Source: an uncultured Pseudobutyrivibrio sp.
GTDB lineage: Bacteria; Bacillota; Clostridia; Lachnospirales; Lachnospiraceae
NCBI GenBank assembly: GCA_900546435.1
Contig: URCQ01000022.1
Coordinates: 1 to 40,721, forward strand
Length of the DNA: 40,721 nucleotides
Direction: 5' to 3'
In this document: positions 16,960 through 23,239 of the stretch, piece after piece
How positions within the stretch are numbered: the first letter of the stretch is position 1
Layout: the number at the start of each line of letters is the position of its first letter
Position numbers and translations under genes: made by a program
Notes under the pieces: model-generated
Database searches by the model: none
What the model saw: the letters and a program-made list of their open reading frames with translations, nothing else
Told to the model about the DNA's origin: nothing

Positions 16960-17856
16960 ATGTCTTTTTCGTCAGAAGTGAAGCAGGAATTGGCAGAACA
17001 TATCGACGGCGGCAGACATTGTGAATTGGCAGAATTGGCGGCAATTATCTGTCATGAGGGAAAACTTTTGACACAGGACAAAAAGACCGTTTTATGGATG
17101 GAGTCGGAAAATCCTGTGGTTCAAAAAAAGTACTTTACTTTACTAGGTAAAACTACTAATATATCTGAGAGTGGGGCTTGTTTAGAAGAACAGGACGCAA
17201 AAGAAGTTCTGGTGATGGTTAAAATGTATAAAGAAACATCTGCGGGACCTACCATACGTATGGATGTCGTGGATGGTTTGCTGTTACAACAGACCTGTTG
17301 CCGTCGTGCTTTTATACGAGGAGCTTTTTTAGCGTCTGGCTCAATGAGTGACCCTCAAAAAAATTATCACTTTGAGATTGTATGTAAGACGCAGCCGCAG
17401 GCTGTCCAATTACAGGAAATCATGAAGGGATTTGCAGTGGATGCGAAAATCGTAGAGCGAAAGAAGCATTATGTAGTTTACTTGAAAGAAGGCGCTCAGA
17501 TTGTTGACATGTTAAATGTCATGGGAGCTCATGTGGCTCTGATGAATCTGGAAAATGTCCGGATTCTCAAAGAAATGAGAAATTCCGTTAATCGTAAGGT
17601 AAATTGCGAGACGGCGAACATCACAAAGACAGTCAGTGCGGCTGTCAGGCAAGTGGAAGATATTCAGTGGATTGAGCAGACAAGAGGTCTGGGATCTTTA
17701 CCGGATAGTCTTAGAGAAATCGCTGAGGTGCGATTAGAGCATCCGGATATGCCATTGAAGGATCTGGGGCAGATATTAGATCCGCCACTTGGAAAGTCGG
17801 GTGTAAATCATCGTCTGCGCCGTATCAGCGAGATTGCAGACAGGCATAGGGGATAG
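16960..17856 (+). CDS. whiA: DNA-binding protein WhiA
   Basis: 298-residue WhiA: an N-terminal LAGLIDADG-homing-endonuclease-like domain without nuclease residues, and a C-terminal helix-turn-helix. It is known as a sporulation regulator in Streptomyces and a division/chromosome-segregation factor in Bacillus. Visible features are RRAFIRGAFLASGSMSDPQKNYH (HEN-like motif, near 113-135), RKVNCETANITKTV (linker), and LPDSLREIAEVRLEHPD followed by LGKSGVNHRLRRISEIA (HTH). The ribosome site GGAGG overlaps the rapZ stop codon, so translation is coupled. In Bacillus yvcK lies between these two genes; here they are adjacent. Confidence 0.95.
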   Translation: MSFSSEVKQELAEHIDGGRHCELAELAAIICHEGKLLTQDKKTVLWMESENPVVQKKYFTLLGKTTNISESGACLEEQDAKEVLVMVKMYKETSAGPTIRMDVVDGLLLQQTCCRRAFIRGAFLASGSMSDPQKNYHFEIVCKTQPQAVQLQEIMKGFAVDAKIVERKKHYVVYLKEGAQIVDMLNVMGAHVALMNLENVRILKEMRNSVNRKVNCETANITKTVSAAVRQVEDIQWIEQTRGLGSLPDSLREIAEVRLEHPDMPLKDLGQILDPPLGKSGVNHRLRRISEIADRHRG

Positions 17857-17867
17857 GAGGAACAATC

Positions 17868-18116
17868 GTGAGAAAAGATGTAACAATTAGTATGACAGAT
17901 AGTATGGAGTCAACACCAATCGCTCATTTGGTGCAGTTGGCGAATCAGTTTTCCAGCAGAATCTATTTTGAAATGGATACCAAAAAGGTAAATGCAAAGA
18001 GCATTATGGGAATGATGAGCCTGGTACTTACTTCTGGTGATGTGGTAACCATCGATGCAGAAGGTGCGGATGACACAAAAGCAGTAGAAGAAATTGAGAA
18101 GTTTTTGACAAAGTAG
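17868..18116 (+). CDS. HPr-family protein lacking the active-site histidine (Crh-like)
   Basis: 82-residue HPr fold protein. In canonical HPr the motif G-[IL]-H15-A-R17-P carries the PEP-dependent phosphorylation site. Here the aligned segment is SMESTP (12-17), so His15 is replaced by Glu and Arg17 by Thr. The second motif NAKSIMGMMSL (42-52) is intact and retains the Ser46 equivalent (Ser45), target of HPr kinase. It therefore cannot pass phosphate through the PTS but may be phosphorylated on Ser and act as a CcpA corepressor, as B. subtilis Crh does. The GTG start has AGGAGG upstream. Location directly after whiA matches that of crh in Bacillus. The Crh role is inference. Confidence 0.9.
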   Translation: MRKDVTISMTDSMESTPIAHLVQLANQFSSRIYFEMDTKKVNAKSIMGMMSLVLTSGDVVTIDAEGADDTKAVEEIEKFLTK

Positions 18117-18125
18117 GATGTTAGA

Positions 18126-19013
18126 ATGAATAAACGAGTCTTATTTTTATTTAACCCGCGTTCCGGCAAAGGCAAGATAAAAGAGAATCTCGCGGACATC
18201 ATTGATGTGATGGTCAAGGCTGGATATGAGGTGACAGTCTATACGACGCAGTGTGCTGGTGATGCGATCGAAAAAGCCCGCATGGAAGCAGAAAATTACG
18301 ATCGAATCATTTGTAGCGGTGGAGATGGAACCTTAGATGAGGTGGTTACCGGTGTGATGAATTCCGGTATATCCGTACCAATTGGCTATATTCCAGCGGG
18401 AAGTACCAATGATTTTGGAAATTCCCTTGGCATTGATAATGATATGATTCATGCGGCTGGTATTGCTGCAAATGGTAAACCGTTTTCTTGCGATGTAGGC
18501 AAATTTAATGATGATTATTTTGTCTACGTGGCTGCCTTTGGTATTTTTACAGAAGTATCTTATCAGACGAGTCAGGATCTTAAGAATATGTTGGGCCATG
18601 CGGCTTACATATTAGAAGGCGCAAAGCAGATTTGGGATATCCCATCGTATCGTATGCAGGTAGAATATGATGGTAATGTACTTTATGATGAGTTCATCTT
18701 TGGTATGGTTACCAATTCTATGTCTGTAGGTGGATTTAAGGGAATCATTCCGGGCAATATTGGCTTAAATGATGGTGTGTTTGAAGTTACTTTGGTAAAA
18801 ACACCAAAGAACCCAATCGAGTTGAATGATATTATCCGTTTCCTGACAGGAATTTCAAAGGATTCCAACCAGGTATATTCGTTCCAGACAAATTTTCTGA
18901 AACTGACAAGCAGTGAGAAGGTTGCTTGGACGTTAGATGGTGAATTTGGTGGAGAACATACGCAGGTAAATATTCTTGACTGCAAACAGGGAATGGAAAT
19001 TATTGTTGAATAG
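18126..19013 (+). CDS. Diacylglycerol/lipid kinase (YegS/BmrU family)
   Basis: 295-residue member of the DAGK catalytic-domain family, cytosolic or membrane-associated kinases that phosphorylate diacylglycerol or other lipids (DgkB-like). Key motifs: NPRSGKGK near residue 11, nucleotide-binding SGGDGTLDEVVTG near 61, and PAGSTNDFGNSLG near 88. The C-terminal part has the beta-rich domain ending in LDGEFGGEHTQVNILD. Lipid substrate cannot be decided. The gene starts 9 nt after the HPr-like gene, so it shares that transcript. Its last codons contain the -35 element of the fba promoter. Confidence 0.9.
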   Translation: MNKRVLFLFNPRSGKGKIKENLADIIDVMVKAGYEVTVYTTQCAGDAIEKARMEAENYDRIICSGGDGTLDEVVTGVMNSGISVPIGYIPAGSTNDFGNSLGIDNDMIHAAGIAANGKPFSCDVGKFNDDYFVYVAAFGIFTEVSYQTSQDLKNMLGHAAYILEGAKQIWDIPSYRMQVEYDGNVLYDEFIFGMVTNSMSVGGFKGIIPGNIGLNDGVFEVTLVKTPKNPIELNDIIRFLTGISKDSNQVYSFQTNFLKLTSSEKVAWTLDGEFGGEHTQVNILDCKQGMEIIVE

Positions 19014-19034
19014 AAACAAAAATTGCGTTATAAT
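19006..19034 (+). promoter_or_regulatory. Sigma-A promoter of fba
   Basis: TTGAAT (19006-19011), 17-nt spacer, TATAAT (19029-19034). The -35 lies in the last codons of the lipid kinase gene, so fba can be expressed independently of the upstream operon. Confidence 0.75.
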
Positions 19035-19075
19035 GACGCATGAAGTGAAATTAAAGAAAGAATGGAGGAACTGCT

Positions 19076-19939
19076 ATGTTGGTATCTGCAAAAGAAATGT
19101 TGGATAAGGCTAAAGCTGGACATTACGCAGTGGGCCAGTTCAATATCAATAACTTGGAATGGACAAAGGCTATACTGTTGACTGCTCAGGAATTAAACTC
19201 ACCAGTGATTTTAGGTGTATCTGAAGGTGCTGGTAAGTACATGACTGGTTACAAGACAGTCGCAGCAATGGTAAAGGCAATGATTGGGGAATTAGGAATT
19301 ACTGTTCCTGTTGCATTGCATTTGGATCATGGTAGTTATGAAGGATGTTTGAAGTGTGTTGAGGCAGGATTTTCATCAATCATGTTTGATGGATCTCATT
19401 ATCCAATCGATGAGAACGTTGCAAAGACAACAGAGTTGGTTGCTCTTGCACATAGTAAGGGAATGTCAATCGAAGCCGAGGTAGGTTCTATCGGTGGAGA
19501 GGAAGATGGTGTTATTGGTGCTGGTGAATGCGCTGATCCAGACGAATGTAAGGCAATCGCAGATCTTGGTGTTGATATGCTTGCAGCTGGTATTGGTAAT
19601 ATTCACGGTAAATATCCAGCAAACTGGGCTGGACTCAGCTTTGAGACATTGGATGCTGTACAGCAGAAGACAGGCGATATGCCATTAGTTCTTCATGGTG
19701 GTACAGGTATTCCGGACGATATGATCAAGAAAGCAATCTCCCTTGGCGTTGCTAAGATTAATGTAAATACAGAATGTCAGTTATCTTTTGCTGCAGCAAC
19801 AAGAGAATACATCGAAGCTGGCAAAGACTTAGAGGGCAAAGGATTTGACCCAAGAAAGCTTCTCTTACCTGGAACAGAAGCAATCAAGGCAACGGTTAAA
19901 GAAAAGATGGAACTGTTTGGTTCTGTGAATAGAGCTTAA
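19076..19939 (+). CDS. fba: Class II fructose-1,6-bisphosphate aldolase
   Basis: Zn-dependent aldolase interconverting fructose-1,6-bisphosphate with dihydroxyacetone phosphate and glyceraldehyde-3-phosphate. 287 residues, a normal length for the class IIB Gram-positive form. Metal ligands and active-site loops are visible: LDHGSYEGCLKCVEAGFSS with SIMFDGSHYP (about 82-106), EAEVGSIGGEEDGVIG (about 131-146), NIHGKYP (about 178) and LHGGTGIPDDMIKKAISLG (about 205-223). GGAGG precedes the ATG. It has its own promoter and is closed by a terminator. Base composition is typical of a well-expressed gene (for example GGT, GCT and GTT codons). Its substrate fructose-1,6-bisphosphate is also a known HprK activator. 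Confidence 0.96.
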   Translation: MLVSAKEMLDKAKAGHYAVGQFNINNLEWTKAILLTAQELNSPVILGVSEGAGKYMTGYKTVAAMVKAMIGELGITVPVALHLDHGSYEGCLKCVEAGFSSIMFDGSHYPIDENVAKTTELVALAHSKGMSIEAEVGSIGGEEDGVIGAGECADPDECKAIADLGVDMLAAGIGNIHGKYPANWAGLSFETLDAVQQKTGDMPLVLHGGTGIPDDMIKKAISLGVAKINVNTECQLSFAAATREYIEAGKDLEGKGFDPRKLLLPGTEAIKATVKEKMELFGSVNRA

Positions 19940-19953
19940 TATATTGATGGTAC

Positions 19954-19995
19954 AAAGGTGTTCCGTATATGTTTTCATATTCGGGGCACCTTTTT
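19954..19995 (+). terminator. Intrinsic terminator of fba
   Basis: Arms 19954-19971 and 19976-19993 pair over 18 positions with two G:U pairs and one mismatch, a TTTT loop and a T run at 19991-19995. Confidence 0.85.
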
Positions 19996-20013
19996 ACATA
20001 TAAATCGGACGAT

Positions 20014-20042
20014 TTGTCAGAAAATTCTTTTGAAAAGATAAT
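20014..20042 (+). promoter_or_regulatory. Promoter of glutamine synthetase III gene
   Basis: TTGTCA (20014-20019), 17-nt spacer, GATAAT (20037-20042), about 45 nt before the start codon. Confidence 0.6.
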
Positions 20043-20086
20043 ATTGTTCCACAAGTATAGAAACAAGGAAGGAAAAAAGTTAGAAA

Positions 20087-22207
20087 ATGAAAGAACAGGA
20101 ATATTTCAATGTTGCTGATATTTTTGGCGAAAATGTATTTAATGATACTGTGATGCGTGAGCGTCTGCCTAAGAAAACATATCAGAAAATGAAAGAAGTC
20201 ATCAGCCATGGGAGAGAACTTGACCCGGAGACAGCCGATGTTGTTGCGCATGAAATGAAAGAATGGGCCATTGAAAAGGGTGCAACGCATTATACACATT
20301 GGTTTCAACCACTGACAGGTGTAACAGCTGAAAAGCATGATTCTTTTATCACGGCACCTATGCCAAATGGCAAGGTTTTGATGAGCTTTTCCGGTAAAGA
20401 GCTGATAAAGGGTGAGCCGGATGCTTCTTCATTCCCATCCGGTGGTTTGCGTGCTACTTTTGAAGCGCGAGGATATACTGCATGGGATTGCACATCACCA
20501 GCATTTGTACGACAAGATGCAGCAGGAGCAACCCTCTGTATTCCTACGGCTTTTTGTTCTTATACAGGAGAGGCCCTGGATCAAAAAACACCACTTCTTC
20601 GCTCCATGGAAGCAGTGGGAGCACAGTCTATCCGCTTGCTTCGTTTGTTTGGCAATCAGACATCAAAGAGCGTGATGCCTTCGGTTGGTGCGGAACAGGA
20701 ATATTTTATTGTAGATCGTGCAAAGTATCTGCAGCGTAAAGACCTTGTGTATACCGGTCGTACGTTATTTGGAGCGATGCCACCAAAGGGACAGGAAATG
20801 GATGACCATTACTTTGGTGCGATTCGTGAGAGAATTGCAGCGTATATGCGTGATGTTAATATTGAATTGTGGAAACTGGGCGTTTCTTCTAAGACGCAGC
20901 ACAACGAAGTGGCACCAGCACAGCATGAATTGGCTCCTATTTATGCAGAAGCTAATGTAGCGGTAGATCATAACCAATTGATTATGGAAACCTTGAAAAA
21001 GGTTGCCGGACGTCAGGGCTTGCAGTGCTTGCTTCATGAAAAACCATTTGCAGGGGTGAATGGATCCGGTAAACATAACAACTGGTCACTTGTTACAGAC
21101 GATGGCATTAATCTGTTAGAACCTGGTAAAACACCACATGATAATATACAGTTCCTTCTTGTTCTTGCCTGTATATTACGTGCAGTAGATGAGCACGCGG
21201 ATCTTTTGCGTGAATCAGCAGCAGATGTCGGTAATGACCATAGACTTGGAGCAAATGAGGCACCACCTGCGATTATTTCTGTTTATCTTGGTGAACAGTT
21301 ACAGGATGTATTGACACAGTTGATTGATACAGGTGCAGCTACACATTCGATTTCTGGTGCAAAATTGGAAACCGGTGTAAAGACATTGCCTGATTTCATG
21401 AAGGATGCGACCGATCGTAACCGTACATCACCGTTTGCATTTACTGGAAATAAGTTCGAATTCCGTATGGTAGGCTCACAGGATTCTGTCGGTGAACCAA
21501 ATATCGTATTAAATACAATTGTTGCAGAGGCATTTGCTGATGCGTGTGATATTTTGGAACAGGCAGATGATTTTGAGTTGGCTGTACATGATTTAATCAA
21601 GCAGCTTGTTACAGATCATCAGCGTATTGTATTCAATGGAAATGGTTATTCTGATGACTGGGTAGAGGAAGCTGAAAAACGAGGATTGCCAAATATTAAA
21701 TCTATGGTTGAGGCCATTCCGGCACTTACAACAGAAAAAGCAATCGCATTATTTGAGCGTTTTGGAGTCTTTACAAAGGCAGAGCTGGAGTCTCGTGCAG
21801 AGGTAGAGTATGAACTTTACGCAAAGGAAATTAATATCGAGGCTAAGACCATGATTGATATTGCCAGAAAACAGATTATTCCGGCAGTCATTAAGTATGC
21901 AACGGAATTGGGAACATCAATCAATACGATTAAGAGTGCCTGTGATGCGGATGTCAGTGTCCAGACAGAAATGCTTGTGGAGGTATCTGATCTGCTTACA
22001 AGTACGAAGGTGGCGCTTGCAAAGTTACAGGATGTAGTGGCAGAAGGTCTTACCATGACAGAAAACGAAGCGAGAGCAAAATTCTATCATGATGAGGTGT
22101 TCAAAGCAATGGAAGAGTTGCGTGCACCGGTAGACCGCTTGGAAATGTTAGTGGATAAGGAAGCATGGCCAATGCCTTCTTATGGTGATCTTATTTTTGA
22201 AGTATAA
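20087..22207 (+). CDS. glnN: Glutamine synthetase type III
   Basis: ATP-dependent ligase that makes glutamine from glutamate and ammonia. At 706 residues it is the large GSIII type, a dodecamer found in Bacteroides, cyanobacteria and many Clostridia, and far longer than GSI (about 450). GSIII-specific sequences are visible: THWFQPLTG near residue 72, PSVGAEQEYFIVD near 204, the signature HNEVAPAQHELAPIYAEAN around 270-290, VDHNQL after it, NGSGKHNNWS near 325, and NRTSPFAFTGNKFEFRMVGS near 445. AAGGAAGG precedes the ATG. Single gene with its own promoter and terminator. Symbol glnN is used by analogy with cyanobacterial GSIII. Confidence 0.96.
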   Translation: MKEQEYFNVADIFGENVFNDTVMRERLPKKTYQKMKEVISHGRELDPETADVVAHEMKEWAIEKGATHYTHWFQPLTGVTAEKHDSFITAPMPNGKVLMSFSGKELIKGEPDASSFPSGGLRATFEARGYTAWDCTSPAFVRQDAAGATLCIPTAFCSYTGEALDQKTPLLRSMEAVGAQSIRLLRLFGNQTSKSVMPSVGAEQEYFIVDRAKYLQRKDLVYTGRTLFGAMPPKGQEMDDHYFGAIRERIAAYMRDVNIELWKLGVSSKTQHNEVAPAQHELAPIYAEANVAVDHNQLIMETLKKVAGRQGLQCLLHEKPFAGVNGSGKHNNWSLVTDDGINLLEPGKTPHDNIQFLLVLACILRAVDEHADLLRESAADVGNDHRLGANEAPPAIISVYLGEQLQDVLTQLIDTGAATHSISGAKLETGVKTLPDFMKDATDRNRTSPFAFTGNKFEFRMVGSQDSVGEPNIVLNTIVAEAFADACDILEQADDFELAVHDLIKQLVTDHQRIVFNGNGYSDDWVEEAEKRGLPNIKSMVEAIPALTTEKAIALFERFGVFTKAELESRAEVEYELYAKEINIEAKTMIDIARKQIIPAVIKYATELGTSINTIKSACDADVSVQTEMLVEVSDLLTSTKVALAKLQDVVAEGLTMTENEARAKFYHDEVFKAMEELRAPVDRLEMLVDKEAWPMPSYGDLIFEV

Positions 22208-22217
22208 AGAATAGAAG

Positions 22218-22259
22218 AAAACCGGTAGTAGTGGAAATTGTTTCACTGCTACCGGTTTT
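22218..22259 (+). terminator. Intrinsic terminator of glutamine synthetase III
   Basis: AAAACCGGTAG (22218-22228) pairs with CTACCGGTTTT (22249-22259) and the inner stem extends with one wobble and one bulge. The 3' arm ends in TTTTGTTA. The near-symmetric A/T ends allow some function on both strands. Confidence 0.85.
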
Positions 22260-22270
22260 GTTATGAGTAT

Positions 22271-22300
22271 AAAAAAAGAACTTCGTAATCGAAGTTCTTT
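22271..22300 (-). terminator. Terminator of tRNA-Gln
   Basis: Perfect 11-bp stem AAAGAACTTCG / CGAAGTTCTTT (22275-22285 and 22290-22300) with a TAAT/ATTA loop, followed on the minus strand by a run of seven T. It begins 2 nt after the tRNA 3' end. Confidence 0.9.
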
Positions 22301-22302
22301 AG

Positions 22303-22374
22303 CTGGCCCACAAGGATTCGAACCTTGAAATGACGGAGTCAGAGTCCGTTGCCTTACCATTTGGCGATGGGCCA
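22303..22374 (-). tRNA. tRNA-Gln (anticodon CUG)
   Basis: A complete cloverleaf can be drawn on the minus strand: acceptor TGGCCCA with TGGGCCA, D arm GCC/GGC with AAATGGTAA loop, anticodon stem ACGGA/TCCGT with loop CTCTGAC (anticodon CTG, reading CAG), T arm CAAGG-TTCGAAT-CCTTG, discriminator G. U1:A72 and G73 are usual for glutamine tRNAs. CCA is not encoded (CTA follows G73), so it is added after transcription. It has its own promoter and terminator. Confidence 0.95.
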
Positions 22375-22419
22375 TTATCCAATTTGTGTTGCATCTGTAT
22401 CAGCGACTCAACAATGGAT

Positions 22420-22448
22420 ATTATATAGAAGGTCAGGAAAAAAATCAA
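22420..22448 (-). promoter_or_regulatory. Sigma-A promoter of tRNA-Gln
   Basis: On the minus strand TTGATT (22443-22448), 17-nt spacer, TATAAT (22420-22425). The -35 overlaps the yigZ stop codon. A leader of roughly 40 nt precedes the mature tRNA. Confidence 0.75.
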
Positions 22449-23107
22449 GTGTTTTTTTCAAAAATTATTATTTTTTCCGAATTGTTTCCATAATTGACAA
22501 AATCTCCCCAATTTAGAAGTGCTGTTCCGTTGGTGACATTGGCAATTTCTGTCGGAATGGAGTCAAGAAAAGCATCGTTGATGATAACATTAAGCCGGAC
22601 GTCAGCACCAAAATCTGTCTCCTGGATAGGAATCTGCTGTTCGCGCAATAAATAATCAATTTTACCATAGCCATTGTAGTCTGTTGTGATCGAAAGCAAC
22701 CTGCCATGACACTGCGCTAACAGAACACAGTGGGATAATCCTTCCTTTACAGCGCCCTGATATGCGCGGACCAATCCACCGGTGCCGAGTAAAACACCAC
22801 CAAAATATCGTGTTACGACGACAACAATATTATAGACAGAGGTTGAGAGCAAAACGTCTAGCATAGGACGGCCTGCCGTCTGTGCTGGCTCACCATCATC
22901 GGAACAGCGCATAATTTCCTGATTACTGCCAATGATATATGCATAGCAGTTGTGCCTTGCATCCCAATATTCTTTCTTCTTTGCAGCAATGAAGTCAAGC
23001 GCTTCCTGTTCGGTAGTTACAGGGGCAACGCTGGCGATAAAACGTGATTTCTTTTCGACGATTTCACCGCTGCCGCCTTCGTATAGTATCTGTTTTAATT
23101 CTGCCAT
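22445..23107 (-). CDS. YigZ/IMPACT-family protein
   Basis: 220-residue protein of the YigZ (UPF0029/IMPACT) family, whose bacterial role is undefined; the eukaryotic homologue IMPACT modulates translational control through Gcn1. The N-terminal IMPACT domain shows KKSRFIASVAPV, CYAYIIG, the hallmark SDDGEPAQTAGRPML (about 72-86) and TRYFGGVLLGTGGLVRAY (about 100-117). A C-terminal ferredoxin-like DUF1949 domain follows. The ATG at 23107 has GGGAGA upstream; a GTG five codons earlier lies in that ribosome site and was rejected. Transcribed alone, divergently from the PBP gene. Confidence 0.9.
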   Translation of the reverse strand: MAELKQILYEGGSGEIVEKKSRFIASVAPVTTEQEALDFIAAKKKEYWDARHNCYAYIIGSNQEIMRCSDDGEPAQTAGRPMLDVLLSTSVYNIVVVVTRYFGGVLLGTGGLVRAYQGAVKEGLSHCVLLAQCHGRLLSITTDYNGYGKIDYLLREQQIPIQETDFGADVRLNVIINDAFLDSIPTEIANVTNGTALLNWGDFVNYGNNSEKIIIFEKNT

Positions 23108-23134
23108 GTCCGTCTCTCCCACACATTTTCCTTT

Positions 23135-23163
23135 ATTATATATGAAGTATTTGGTATAATAAA
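23135..23163 (-). promoter_or_regulatory. Promoter of yigZ
   Basis: On the minus strand TTTATT (23158-23163), 17-nt spacer, TATAAT (23135-23140). It overlaps the divergent PBP promoter, so the two may compete. Confidence 0.5.
23152..23160 (+). promoter_or_regulatory. Extended -10 promoter of the PBP gene
   Basis: TGGTATAAT (23152-23160) fits the extended TGnTATAAT form. The -35 region (TTTATT at 23132-23137) is poor, as expected for this class. Confidence 0.55.
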
Positions 23164-23239
23164 GTAGATTTGTTTAAATTCTGACCAATACCCACGGGAA
23201 TATTTTTTATCATGAACGTGGTAAGTAAAGGAGAACGAT

